Below, one piece after another: positions 50,287 to 59,759 of a DNA stretch of 64,000 nt. Origin of the DNA: Paenibacillus xerothermodurans (GTDB taxonomy: Bacteria; Bacillota; Bacilli; Paenibacillales; NBRC-103111); contig NZ_NHRJ02000017.1 of NCBI RefSeq assembly GCF_002220865.2, positions 22,133 to 86,132 of the forward strand, read 5' to 3'. The stretch's first letter is position 1; the number at the start of each line of letters is the position of its first letter. A program made the translations under genes and the position numbers. Under the pieces are notes generated by a model, which saw only the letters and a program-made list of their open reading frames with translations, ran no database searches and was not told the DNA's origin.

Positions 50287-51261
50287 ATGGCACAAAAGCT
50301 AGTGAATGCTCACGACAGTCCCCTGAATACCACCTCATCAGTGGCTCACGCAAGAAGAACTGCGATATGGGCAGGCATGAAAAGAGACAAGTTTTTGTAC
50401 TTGCTCGCACTTCCCGGATTGTTATATTTTTTAATTTTTCGTTATGTGCCGATGTGGGGGATCATCATCTCTTTTCAGAACTACTCACCGTATCAAGGTT
50501 TTTGGAACAGCCCATGGGTTGGCTTCGATCACTTCCAGCGGTTTTTCTCAAACCCCGATTTTCTCATTTTATTCCGAAACACAATGGCGATAAACGTGCT
50601 CAGCCTAGTGTTTTTCTTCCCGCTTCCGATTTTCTTGGCCATTCTGTTGAACGAATTAAAAAAAGTGGCTTATAAAAAAATCATCCAATCGGTGGTTTAT
50701 CTGCCGCACTTCTTGTCGTGGGTCATCATTGTCGGCATCACGTTTATTCTGATGTCGACAGGCGATGGGGTTATAAACAAGGTGCTCGTTATGCTCGGGC
50801 TGGACAAGATTGATTTTCTGACCAACAAAAATTACTTCTGGGGCATATTGACCCTGCAGTCGATATGGAAGGACGCGGGCTGGGGGACGATCATCTTTCT
50901 TGCTGCGATAGCGGGCGTTGACCCGCAACTGTACGAAGCGGCCAAAATCGACGGAGCCAATCGGTTTAGACAAATGTGCCACGTAACACTGCCTGCGATG
51001 CGGTCGGTCATCATTATTCTGCTGATTTTAAGAATCGGCCACATCATGGATGTCGGCTTTGAACAGGTGTTTCTCATGATGAACGGTGCTGTATCCGAGG
51101 TCGCAGACGTGTTCGACACGTACGTGTACCGCCTCGGAGTCAAACAGGGGCAATTCAGCTACAGTACCGCCGTTGGGTTGTTTAAATCCGTCGTTGGGCT
51201 GATTCTTGTCATAGGTGCGAATAAACTAGCCAAAAAATTTGGAGAAGACGGAGTCTACTAA
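50287..51261 (+). CDS. ABC sugar transporter permease (LplB-like)
   Basis: Inner-membrane permease of a carbohydrate-type ABC importer, 324 residues with about six helices after a ~40-residue hydrophilic N-terminus. The cytoplasmic EAA loop reads LYEAAKIDGANRFRQMCHVTLP, which contacts the ATPase. FRYVPMWGIIISFQNYSPYQGF is typical of the LplB group used by Paenibacillus for oligosaccharides. GGAGG lies 7 nt before the ATG. No ATPase gene is present, so a shared MsmX-type ATPase is presumed. Confidence 0.9.
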   Translation: MAQKLVNAHDSPLNTTSSVAHARRTAIWAGMKRDKFLYLLALPGLLYFLIFRYVPMWGIIISFQNYSPYQGFWNSPWVGFDHFQRFFSNPDFLILFRNTMAINVLSLVFFFPLPIFLAILLNELKKVAYKKIIQSVVYLPHFLSWVIIVGITFILMSTGDGVINKVLVMLGLDKIDFLTNKNYFWGILTLQSIWKDAGWGTIIFLAAIAGVDPQLYEAAKIDGANRFRQMCHVTLPAMRSVIIILLILRIGHIMDVGFEQVFLMMNGAVSEVADVFDTYVYRLGVKQGQFSYSTAVGLFKSVVGLILVIGANKLAKKFGEDGVY

Positions 51262-51279
51262 ATGAGGAGGTCTCGCATC

Positions 51280-52158
51280 ATGAAAGAAAGTCTGGGTGAC
51301 CGCATATTTTCACTGGCAAACGTTATTTTTCTTGGATTTATCGGTGCCGTTACCTTTTTCCCGCTGTATTATGTGTTTGTCGTGTCCTTCACTCATCCTT
51401 CCGAGTACATCAAAGGCGGATTAATTCTGTTCCCATCTCAGTGGAGCCTCGACTCGTACAAGTATCTACTCTCCACCAACGCCTTCATCCGTGCCATCGG
51501 CAATAGTGCGTTTCTGGCGATCGTGGGTACGGCACTGAGTCTGCTTGTCACTTCCGGTTTGTCGTACGCCGTATCCAGAAGACGGCTGCAGGGGCGACGC
51601 GCGTTTATGCTGCTCATCCTGCTCACTACCTTGTTCAACCCCGGCATAATACCGCCGTATTTGTTAGTGCGCGATTTGCATTTGATTAACAGTATTTGGT
51701 CGTTGATCCTGCCGGTGCTGACCAGCGGATGGTATGTGCTTCTTATGAAAGGTTTTTTCGATAGCATACCCGCCAGTCTGGAGGAAGCCGCCCGAATCGA
51801 CGGATGCAGCGACGTAAGTGTGTGGTATCGTATTATCCTGCCGTTATCACTCCCTTCGCTGGCCGCATTCGGTTTGTTCTACGCGGTGGCCTACTGGAAC
51901 ACATTTTTCACAGCGCTGCTCTACATAAATGATTTCACAAAACATCCTCTGCAGGTGCTGCTGCAAAACATGCTGATCGATGCCTCTACCGCCGCCGGTG
52001 GTGCGGCCGCTGCGGAGATGATGTCCGAGCAAAGATTGCCTGCGGAAACGCTGAAAATGGCGGCGGTCGTTATAGCCACAACGCCTATCGTTCTGGTATA
52101 TCCGTTTTTGCAGAAGCACTTCGCAAAGGGTGCCATGGTGGGTTCCGTAAAGGAATAA
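51280..52158 (+). CDS. ABC carbohydrate transporter permease (YtcP-like)
   Basis: Second permease, 292 residues, about six helices, EAA loop LEEAARIDGCSDVSVWYRIILPLSLP and the family end KHFAKGAMVGSVKE. ATG 51280 has AGGAGG 9 nt upstream; the earlier ATG at 51262 overlaps that site. It pairs with the preceding permease; LplB/YtcP pairs form one heterodimeric channel. Confidence 0.9.
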   Translation: MKESLGDRIFSLANVIFLGFIGAVTFFPLYYVFVVSFTHPSEYIKGGLILFPSQWSLDSYKYLLSTNAFIRAIGNSAFLAIVGTALSLLVTSGLSYAVSRRRLQGRRAFMLLILLTTLFNPGIIPPYLLVRDLHLINSIWSLILPVLTSGWYVLLMKGFFDSIPASLEEAARIDGCSDVSVWYRIILPLSLPSLAAFGLFYAVAYWNTFFTALLYINDFTKHPLQVLLQNMLIDASTAAGGAAAAEMMSEQRLPAETLKMAAVVIATTPIVLVYPFLQKHFAKGAMVGSVKE

Positions 52159-52217
52159 AACGTATTTCCCTGAAAAGGACGTATCACTCTAAAAACAAAG
52201 GGAGGTTCATTACCACT

Positions 52218-53741
52218 ATGCAAATGAAAAAAAGATTGGCTCTGTCGACAGTAATTGCGTTATTGACGACCTCTATCCTTGCCGCGTGCAGTGGCAAACA
52301 GGCGGACTCGGGAGGCACTGAAGGGGACGCCGCTTCACCGCTTGAGATCAGCATCATGTCCATGTACTACACGCCTGAGCCCCCGGGCCCCGACAATGTA
52401 ATTGTTAAGGAAATTGAGAAAAGAACGAACACGAAGCTAAAAATCACTTGGGTGTCGCCAAATAGCTATGCTGACAAAGTTAATGTCACCCTCGCGTCCG
52501 GGGATATTCCGGACCTGATGCTCGTGGACGATCCGTTCACTGCGCAAGTGCGCACCATGGTCAGCCAGGGGGCTGTGTGGGATTTGACGCCGTACATCAA
52601 GGATTATCCGAATCTGATGAAATTCCCAGAAGACACGTGGAACAACACCAAACAGGCCGACGGCAAAAATTATGGTATCCCTCGTGTCCGACCTCTCGAA
52701 GGCGGCGGCTTCATTTACCTGCGCAAAGATTGGCTCGACCAGCTTCAACTGCAAGTTCCGCAGACAACCGATGAGTTGTATACCGTGTTGAAAGCGTTTG
52801 TGGAACAGGATCCCAACGGAAATGGTCAGAAAGACACGACGGGGCTTGCTGTATTTGTCGACCAGCAGACGATGCAGTGGATGTCTGAACTGCAAAACTC
52901 GTTCACTAAGACGAAGGGGGATTGGAAAATAATCGACGGCAAGTTGGTCAATGTCCACCTGCTGCCCGAGATGAAAGAAGCGCTAGCGTGGTTTAACCGG
53001 GCGTATAATGAAAAGCTCATTCCAGAAGATTTTGCGGTCCTAAAGAACAGCCAGGCCAAAGATCTCATGAAAGCGAACCGTGCCGGCGGCGCCCAAGATA
53101 CGGTAGAGGCCGCGTGGGAGCCTACCGAAGAGCTTCGAAAAACAATTCCGCAAGCCGATATGCTGCCACTTGTGTCTCTCAATGGATACGTCAATAGAGA
53201 TTCCGGATTTTTTGGGATGTTCGTGATTCCGAAAACCGTGCCGGAGGACAAAATGAAACGGCTGCTGCAGTTTATGGATTACGGTACGTCGGACGAAGGC
53301 AGTGATCTGGCTAACTACGGGTTAAAGGATGTGCATTACACCGAGCAGAACGGCGTGAAAATTTCCACCGAACAGGCGAAAAAGGACATAGTTGCCCAAC
53401 AGGCGTTCGGCCAAATATTCTCAAAGTACGATAAATACCTGCGCGCATGGAGAGTCGGTATGCCTATCGATGTGTTTGAGCGAAACAAAAAAATTATCGA
53501 TGAAAGAGCCACGCGCAGTGTGCCCGACCCGAGTGTAGGTCTTAATTCGGACACAAACACTCAGGTGGGAACCGAGCTGCGAAAGAAAATCCAGGATATG
53601 AAGACGAAGGTCATCATGGGCAAAGCACCTATAAGTGCGTGGGATGAGTTTGCAAACAAATTAAAAAATGATCCGGATATGATTAAAATAACGAATGAAA
53701 TTAACGCCTCGTATCAACAACGCTTGGCAGCCGTGAATTAA
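52218..53741 (+). CDS. Extracellular solute-binding lipoprotein of an ABC sugar importer
   Basis: 507 residues with a lipoprotein signal (KKRLALSTVIALLTTSILAAC-S, lipobox LAAC, Cys near residue 24), so it is anchored outside. The mature part fits family 1 solute-binding proteins of the LipO type: repeated tryptophan-rich segments, DLTPYIKDYPNLMKFPEDTWN, YGIPRVRPLEGGGFIYLRKDWLDQL (with breaks). The ligand is not predictable. The gene is followed by a clear terminator, so the operon is permease-permease-binding protein. Confidence 0.9.
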   Translation: MQMKKRLALSTVIALLTTSILAACSGKQADSGGTEGDAASPLEISIMSMYYTPEPPGPDNVIVKEIEKRTNTKLKITWVSPNSYADKVNVTLASGDIPDLMLVDDPFTAQVRTMVSQGAVWDLTPYIKDYPNLMKFPEDTWNNTKQADGKNYGIPRVRPLEGGGFIYLRKDWLDQLQLQVPQTTDELYTVLKAFVEQDPNGNGQKDTTGLAVFVDQQTMQWMSELQNSFTKTKGDWKIIDGKLVNVHLLPEMKEALAWFNRAYNEKLIPEDFAVLKNSQAKDLMKANRAGGAQDTVEAAWEPTEELRKTIPQADMLPLVSLNGYVNRDSGFFGMFVIPKTVPEDKMKRLLQFMDYGTSDEGSDLANYGLKDVHYTEQNGVKISTEQAKKDIVAQQAFGQIFSKYDKYLRAWRVGMPIDVFERNKKIIDERATRSVPDPSVGLNSDTNTQVGTELRKKIQDMKTKVIMGKAPISAWDEFANKLKNDPDMIKITNEINASYQQRLAAVN

Positions 53742-53756
53742 TCCGTCATTTCGCTT

Positions 53757-53795
53757 GCACTTTCGTGCCCGTAACTTCGGCATGGGAGTGCTTTT
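53757..53795 (+). terminator. Rho-independent terminator of the ABC operon
   Basis: 13-bp stem GCACTTTCGTGCC/GGCATGGGAGTGC (several G-U) with a 9-nt loop and TTTTCTC, 15 bp after the binding-protein stop. It separates the regulator gene from the transporter. Confidence 0.8.
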
Positions 53796-53868
53796 CTCAT
53801 CTTAGGATGTGAAACCCTGCGTAAGTAATGTAGAATGGTGATACATGGAAAAATGGGGGGGGAAGCAT

Positions 53869-56220
53869 GTGACCAACTGGATGGGGAATCTACTGCATTG
53901 GTGGAATCAACGTTCTATGAAAGGAAACTTTTTTCGCCAAAGTCTAATCATTGTCCTCTGTATCACCAGCCTTCCCACGGCAGCTGTGGGCTTCAGCGCG
54001 TACCTCATGGGAAAAAAGCATATTGAACAGGAGGTGAACCGCACCCAGCAAGTGCTGCTCACCAAGGCACTGCAGCGCATGAACGATGATTTAACCCATT
54101 TGGAACTGACAGCTACGCAATGGGCGTTCAACCCGAACTTTGATCAACAGCTGCGAGATGTGAGTTTAAAGGAACGCTATGACATCACTTACTCGCTTTA
54201 CCGATCGCTGATGGTCATGAAGGGCTCCTTCCCGCTGATCAGCGAAGTTTATTTGTTTGTTAACGGACCCGCCCCACAGATCGTCTCTGACACAGATGGC
54301 GTCTTCTCGATACAGAAGGTAGAGCAACAAACACAGTACCAGTCCTTGCTTACCCATAATAGGGGTGCCTTCTGGCTGGACGACTTTCCGCCCTTTGACC
54401 CCAAGGACGACTCATCTATTGTCCTGGTTCATAAGCTGCCGGGCATCGGCGAGCCCTATGGTGCCCTCATCATCTGTTTGGATAAAACCAAGCTGGTGCA
54501 GCTCGTCAAAGAGCTGTCGTCGGATGACCAGGGAGGTTCTTTCATTGTCGCTGAGGACGGTGATTTTATCGTTAGAGGCAGTACCGACCCGAAACGGCCA
54601 ACCAATTTTGAAAACGCTTTAAAGGGGGCGGTCATGCACCGCGCTTCAGATACTGATGCCTTCTTGTTTTCCTGGGAAAACCGCACCTATTCTGTCAGTT
54701 ACGGAGAATTCTCGCGGCTAGGGCTGAAGTGGAAATACGTCACCGCCACCCCGCTCACACAAATTACCCAGCCTGTCGTTATCGCATCGCGGATCATTTT
54801 GGCAATCAGCTTCATGGGGTTACTGATAGCCGCCGTGTTGTCATGGCTGGCTTCTAAAAGGCTCTACCGGCCGATACGGCATTTGGTAAGTTTGTTTCAT
54901 GATACAAAAACATCCCAAGGCGGCATGAAAAATGAAATTGAATTTATTGCGGCACAATGGAGAGACCTTACGAGGGAAAGCGAGGAACTGCACAGCAAGC
55001 TCCAACAGGCTTATCCGTCCTTGCGGGCTGGCTTTTTGATTCAACTGTCCCAAGGCCATTATTACTCGTTAACGGAGGAGGAGCTTCGGCAGCGAATGGA
55101 AACCTTCGGTTGGCACCTTAAAGACAAAGGTTTTGTGTTCATACTGATTCAAATTTCCGGGTTGTCCTACCCAGAGGGCAAGTTCGCGGACACTGACGAG
55201 CAATTGGTCACCTTTGCGGCTGCCAATATTGCTCAGGAGATTCTTGGCCACGAAGACCAGCAGGCTGATGTTATTAACTTTCAAGATTTGTCCCTCGGTA
55301 TACTTATGACCCATTCACTGACAAACTCCGACAGCCAGATTAACTCAGACACCGCTCAGTTAGCGCAAAAATTATCTGACACATTCAGCTCACTGTTGAA
55401 AGTATACTGCACGTGCTGCATAGGCCGGTTTACCCCGAACATAAAAGATATCCCGGATTCTCTGCAAAGTTTGAGACAGGCAATGCGATACCGCGATTTA
55501 CAGGCCGATAATCAAATACTTATCCTCGATGAGCTGCTGCCCGAGGGCTATCGCGGCGTGCACTATCCCTTCCAACTGGAAAAAGAAATCATTCACGCCT
55601 TACGCATGGGTTTAAGACAGGAATCGATGCGGCTCATTCAGCCGTTCATAGACGAACTAGTGCACCGGTCAGGAAAAGAGAAATTGGTGCAGGCAGGAGT
55701 ACTTCAGCTGCTGGGAAGCATCCAGCATACGATCCTGGAGACCGGCTATCATCCGCTGTACTTATACAATGGCGGCAACTTGTATGAGCAGCTTCACAAA
55801 ATGCGGGAGCCGGAAAAAATGGTGCAATGGTTCCAACACAAAGTGATTCAACCCTACTTGGATCAATTGACCAACGATCAGGATTTGAAAACGAAACGGT
55901 TGGTTGAAAAAGTAATAGATCACTTGAAAGCTCATTTGATGGCTGACATATCCCTTGAGCAATGCGCTTCTCTCTTTGGCGTAAGCCATTACACACTCAG
56001 CAAAGCATTCAAGCAAATCACAGGCGTCAATTTTATTGATTACATCACCCAGCTCCGTATTGAAAAAACGAAAGAGCTTCTATACGATCCGAGCTTAAAG
56101 ATAAATGACATAGCGGAAAAAATCGGCTACCGTCCATCTTATCTGATACGCTTGTTCAAAAAGCATGAGGGTGTCACACCCGGTCAATACAGAGAACAGC
56201 TTCAAGCCGTCAAGAAATGA
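53869..56220 (+). CDS. Membrane-anchored AraC-family transcriptional regulator
   Basis: About 783 residues: first membrane helix near 23-45, an extracytoplasmic sensor-like region of about 250 residues, second helix near 300-325, a cytoplasmic linker, and a C-terminal AraC double helix-turn-helix (DISLEQCASLFGVSHYTLSKAF and KINDIAEKIGYRPSYLIRLFKKHEG). This layout is common in Paenibacillus next to LplB/YtcP/LipO importers and would sense a sugar or the binding protein outside. The start is uncertain: ATG 53845 lies at the predicted transcription start (-10 TAGAAT at 53831), so the GTG at 53869, after a run of eight G, is preferred. Confidence 0.88.
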   Translation: MTNWMGNLLHWWNQRSMKGNFFRQSLIIVLCITSLPTAAVGFSAYLMGKKHIEQEVNRTQQVLLTKALQRMNDDLTHLELTATQWAFNPNFDQQLRDVSLKERYDITYSLYRSLMVMKGSFPLISEVYLFVNGPAPQIVSDTDGVFSIQKVEQQTQYQSLLTHNRGAFWLDDFPPFDPKDDSSIVLVHKLPGIGEPYGALIICLDKTKLVQLVKELSSDDQGGSFIVAEDGDFIVRGSTDPKRPTNFENALKGAVMHRASDTDAFLFSWENRTYSVSYGEFSRLGLKWKYVTATPLTQITQPVVIASRIILAISFMGLLIAAVLSWLASKRLYRPIRHLVSLFHDTKTSQGGMKNEIEFIAAQWRDLTRESEELHSKLQQAYPSLRAGFLIQLSQGHYYSLTEEELRQRMETFGWHLKDKGFVFILIQISGLSYPEGKFADTDEQLVTFAAANIAQEILGHEDQQADVINFQDLSLGILMTHSLTNSDSQINSDTAQLAQKLSDTFSSLLKVYCTCCIGRFTPNIKDIPDSLQSLRQAMRYRDLQADNQILILDELLPEGYRGVHYPFQLEKEIIHALRMGLRQESMRLIQPFIDELVHRSGKEKLVQAGVLQLLGSIQHTILETGYHPLYLYNGGNLYEQLHKMREPEKMVQWFQHKVIQPYLDQLTNDQDLKTKRLVEKVIDHLKAHLMADISLEQCASLFGVSHYTLSKAFKQITGVNFIDYITQLRIEKTKELLYDPSLKINDIAEKIGYRPSYLIRLFKKHEGVTPGQYREQLQAVKK

Positions 56221-56483
56221 TCCGCCAACCGCGGCGTTGAATCTGCTCTGGCCTGCATGCTTGCTTCTATGATATGTTATTCTGATGACTGGATTGATAT
56301 AATTTTTCCATTAACATGCAATACTCTACTGCATGAAAAAGTGACTATATGTTACAATGAAGGTATGATTTCAACTACAATGTTCTACAATTTTTTGTGC
56401 CGATTTAGGAGCAGTTTCCGTCATAAACTACAAATCATTTAGAACACACAATGTAGGACGTATACTACTATGAGTTAAGGTGT

Positions 56484-56675
56484 GTGGCATCTTTGGAAAT
56501 CTATCAATTTTACATTGTCTACGATGAATTTACTATCACCGTATGCTCCTGCCTGGACGATGCAGTGGAAGAACTGGCGCTCGGAAGTAAACTCTACGGT
56601 TTCACCGACGATGAGAATATGGCACAAAAGCTTCTGAGGGAATGTTTCCATTTTGTCTCCTCCGGCCCTATGTAA
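56484..56675 (+). CDS. Small hypothetical protein
   Basis: A 63-residue frame, GTG start, with AAGG 3-4 nt upstream (TTG 56493 is an alternative). The sequence is acidic with a mix of hydrophobic and charged residues (EIYQFYIVYDEFTITV, DDAVEELALGS, DDENMAQKLLRE), which looks protein-like rather than random. A TGTTACAAT extended -10 lies at 56350. I do not recognise a family. It stands alone between the regulator and the tandem array. Confidence 0.4.
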   Translation: MASLEIYQFYIVYDEFTITVCSCLDDAVEELALGSKLYGFTDDENMAQKLLRECFHFVSSGPM

Positions 56676-56939
56676 TACTCATGCCGTACACCTGGCTTGC
56701 ATCTGTTGCTTATCTGATGGCGTAGCCAACAGCTGCTTCACGCCTGCATGCCATTTCCTCTCCGGCGGTATGCGATGCGGTGTCGCCGCAATTACCAGCC
56801 ATCGCAACGCAGCAGTAGCAAGCTGCTTCATATGCTCTGTCGAACTATTTTTCAACTGCTCGCACGTGTTCGAAATACGCAACAGCTTGTGCTCCACGGC
56901 TCTCTCAATACTGTACAGCTGCTGGACATGGCCTTGCGA

Positions 56940-57460
56940 AGTGCTGCAGCCTGCTCGACGCGGTCTTTCAACGCGCTCAGCCGCTTATGCTACACGCCCT
57001 CACGAAGTACTCATTAGCTGCTTGAACACGTCCTTTTGCCCGTGCTACAGCTACTCAGCGTTGCCTTCCAACGCTCTCAGCCGCTTGTGTGCGACACGCT
57101 CTCTCGAAGCACTCATTAGCTGCTGCAACACGTCCTATCGCCGTGCTACAGCTGCCCAGCACCGCCTTTCAACGCGCTCAGCCGCTTGTGTGCGACACGC
57201 TCTCACGAAGCACTCATTAGCGCGTCAACACGTCCTCTCACCGTGCTACAGCTGCTCAGCATTGCCTTTCAACGCGCTCAGTCGCTTGTGCTACACGCCC
57301 TCACAAAGCACTCATTAGCTGCTTCAACACATCCTATCGCCGTGCTGCAGCCTGCTCAACGCGGTCTTTCGCCGCACTTCGCCGCTTGTTTGCTACACGT
57401 CCTCACGAAGCCTCAGTGAACTGCTTCAACACGTCCTTTTGCCTATCGCTGCACAGCCGC
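56940..57460. repeat. Tandem array, ~101 bp period, about five copies
   Basis: The element ACTCATTAG followed by the CAACACGTCCT box recurs at 57010, 57112, 57213, 57311 and, more degenerate, 57412 (steps 102, 101, 98, 101). Each unit also has GTGCTACAGCTG, CTTTCAACGCGCTCAG and CCGCTTGTG. Identity is high but no two units are the same. Read on the minus strand, units give short helix-like peptides (KQLMSAS, RVEQAAA) broken by stops, so it could be a decayed coding repeat. Large Cys-rich plus-strand frames over it are not credible proteins. The rest of 56221-57632 holds nothing else I can support. Confidence 0.85.
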
Positions 57461-57632
57461 GTAGTCCGCGGTTCTAGGACAATTCGGGCGAGCGTGGATC
57501 GAAGCCGAACGGCGGTATGCTCTTGTTCCCTCAGATCTTTGTGCCGGAGCGTACGAATTGGCGCTCAATCAAACATGCATATTATGTCACCGCCCGCTAA
57601 CAGCTATGCCACGTTCTAACACGAAAAAAATT

Positions 57633-57674
57633 AAAAAAGCTGCACACTTCTTATAGTAAGAAGCGCACAGCTTT
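57633..57674 (-). terminator. Rho-independent terminator of tRNA-Ser
   Basis: Long stem AAAGCTG..GCTTCTTA/TAAGAAG..CAGCTTT with T6 on the minus strand, 60 bp after the tRNA-Ser 3' end; it ends the guaB-side transcription block. Confidence 0.85.
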
Positions 57675-57733
57675 GGCTCATATTCTAAGTTTAAGTTGAA
57701 AGTTTAAGTATCATCTATTCAAAAATGAATAAA

Positions 57734-57823
<90 letters not shown>

Positions 57824-57870
57824 GGGTCACAACAACCATTGTATCACACAGTATCAAGCAATATCAAGTT

Positions 57871-59151
57871 CTAATTTTTACCGATTTGTGTGATATTGTT
57901 CATGTAGGGCCGCAGAACTTCTGGAATGACGATACTTCCGTCTTCCTGCTGATAATTTTCCATTATCGCCGCCACAGTCCTTCCCAACGCCAATCCAGAA
58001 CCATTCAACGTATGAACAAATTCAGGTTTTGCTTTTGTATCCCGGCGGAAACGAATATTCGCCCGACGAGCCTGAAAATCCTCGAAATTACTACAGGATG
58101 AAATCTCACGATACGTCTGGCTGTTCGGTAGCCAAACCTCCAAATCGTAGGTTTTAGCTGCGGAAAAGCCGAGATCCGCCGAGCATAACGTCATTACACG
58201 GTACGGGAGTTTCAACAGCCGCAGTACCCTCTCTGCGTTCTCGGTGAGCTTCTCCAACTCGTTGTATGACTCCTCAGGCGCAGAGAACTTGACCAATTCG
58301 ATCTTATTGAACTGATGCTGGCGAATAAGTCCCCGGGTATCTCGACCCGCTGAGCCCGCCTCAGAACGGAAGCACGCGCTAAAGGCGACGAAATACTTCG
58401 GCAGTTCCCCCATTGTTAAGATATCATCCCGATGATAGTTAGTCACCGGTACCTCTGCTGTTGGAATCAAAAAGTAATCGGTGTCGGTCAATTTAAACAC
58501 GTCTTCTTCGAACTTTGGCAATTGCCCCGTTCCGGTGAGGCTTTCGCGGTTCACTATATAAGGTGGAAGAATCTCCTGATAACCATGCTCGTCACTATGC
58601 AGATCCATCATAAAGTTGATCAGGGCCCTTTCCAGGCGTGCGCCCAGTCCTTTATAAAACACGAACCGAGATCCAGTCACTTTCGCAGCTGCCTCAAAAT
58701 CCAAAATGCCCAGTTCCTGCGCGATATCCCAATGCGCCTTCGGTTCGAAGGAAAATGCTCGTGGCTCGCCCGCACGTCGGATCTCCACATTGTCGTCTTC
58801 CGAATTACCTACTGGTACGGTTTCATGTGGCAGATTGGGCAAAGCCATCACAATACTGTTGATCTCCGCCTCAAGCTCCCGAATTTCATCGTCCAACAGT
58901 TTAATCCGGTCCCCCACGCCCTTCATTTCTTCAATCAGCGCGTTTGCATCCTCTTTTGCCTTCTTGCGGGCGGCTACTTCCTGGGAGACGGTGTTTCGGC
59001 GGTTTTTTAGCTGCTCCACCTCTTGCAACAGTTCTCTGCGCTTAGTGTCCAAGCTGGTGAAACGCCCAAGATTCTCCAATGTCTCGCCGCGGCTCCGCAT
59101 TGCTTGCTCCACGCGATCCAAATCGTTCCGTAATAGTTTCACATCTAACAA
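57871..59151 (-). CDS. serS: Seryl-tRNA synthetase
   Basis: Class II synthetase, 426 residues. N-terminal long coiled-coil arm (residues ~25-100, rich in Glu/Lys/Leu) that grips tRNA-Ser, then the catalytic core with motif 2 [25 protein letters not shown] and motif 3 [19 protein letters not shown]. The start is TTG 59151, with GGAGG 7 nt upstream, overlapping pdxT by 7 bp. No T-box leader can fit between pdxT and serS, so it depends on the pdxST transcript. Confidence 0.97.
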   Translation of the reverse strand: MLDVKLLRNDLDRVEQAMRSRGETLENLGRFTSLDTKRRELLQEVEQLKNRRNTVSQEVAARKKAKEDANALIEEMKGVGDRIKLLDDEIRELEAEINSIVMALPNLPHETVPVGNSEDDNVEIRRAGEPRAFSFEPKAHWDIAQELGILDFEAAAKVTGSRFVFYKGLGARLERALINFMMDLHSDEHGYQEILPPYIVNRESLTGTGQLPKFEEDVFKLTDTDYFLIPTAEVPVTNYHRDDILTMGELPKYFVAFSACFRSEAGSAGRDTRGLIRQHQFNKIELVKFSAPEESYNELEKLTENAERVLRLLKLPYRVMTLCSADLGFSAAKTYDLEVWLPNSQTYREISSCSNFEDFQARRANIRFRRDTKAKPEFVHTLNGSGLALGRTVAAIMENYQQEDGSIVIPEVLRPYMNNITQIGKN

Positions 59152-59735
59152 GGAGACCCCTCCTGCTTCGTTTCACGTACCATCTCCAAGAAATACGCAT
59201 GCATCCGCTCATCGTCCGTTAGCTCAGGATGAAATGAAGCGGCCAGCAGATGTCCCTGTCGGGCCGCTACGATTTGATCCCGGTATGTCGCCAGCACGTC
59301 CACGTCCGGCCCTACTTCTTCAATCAGAGGAGCCCGAATAAACACAGCTCGAACGTCTTCAGCAACTCCCTTAATAGGCAAATCCGTTTCAAAGCTTTCC
59401 CGTTGTCTGCCGAATGCGTTTCTAGCGACTTTGATGTTCATTAACTGCAGATGGGCTTCCGGTTGGCCGACGATATCTTTTGCAATAACTATTAAACCTG
59501 CACACGTACCAAAAACCGGCTTTCCTTGTGCAGAAAGATTACGGAGTTCCTCCATGAAGCCGTAGGTTCTCATCAACTTGCCGATCGTCGTGCTTTCGCC
59601 ACCCGGAATGATAATGCCGTCGATTTCGCTTAACTGCTCAGTTTTCTTCACGGCGATGCCTTCCGCACCGGCCTTTTCAATCAACTTGACATGCTCGGCC
59701 ACGGCCCCTTGGAGGGCCAAAACGCCTATTTTCAT
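59145..59735 (-). CDS. pdxT: Pyridoxal 5'-phosphate synthase glutaminase subunit PdxT
   Basis: Class I-type glutaminase that feeds ammonia to PdxS. The 196-residue protein has [12 protein letters not shown], nucleophile Cys78 in [14 protein letters not shown] and the His-Glu pair in [10 protein letters not shown]. It starts 24 bp after pdxS and overlaps serS by 7 bp. The PdxS-PdxT complex makes PLP directly from ribose-5-P, glyceraldehyde-3-P and glutamine. Confidence 0.97.
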   Translation of the reverse strand: MKIGVLALQGAVAEHVKLIEKAGAEGIAVKKTEQLSEIDGIIIPGGESTTIGKLMRTYGFMEELRNLSAQGKPVFGTCAGLIVIAKDIVGQPEAHLQLMNIKVARNAFGRQRESFETDLPIKGVAEDVRAVFIRAPLIEEVGPDVDVLATYRDQIVAARQGHLLAASFHPELTDDERMHAYFLEMVRETKQEGSPC

Positions 59736-59759
59736 TATTGTTCACCTTCTTGCGGACGA

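Noticed and set aside
56679..56897. 72-codon minus-strand frame with a helix-like product
   Set aside because: The composition looks protein-like, but no ribosome site is visible upstream and the frame is open into the repeat array; kept only as a hint of coding ancestry.
56653..57318. 221-codon plus-strand frame over the 57-kb repeats
   Set aside because: Cys/Ser/Arg-rich product generated by the tandem units, no ribosome site; related frames at 56748 and 57186 arise in the same way.
49927..57733. Integrative element using tRNA-Arg as attachment site
   Set aside because: No integrase and no repeat of the tRNA 3' end was found to the right of the block.
59145..59200. T-box leader for serS
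   Set aside because: serS overlaps pdxT by 7 bp; there is no room for a leader and no T-box sequence AGGGTGGNACCGCG.
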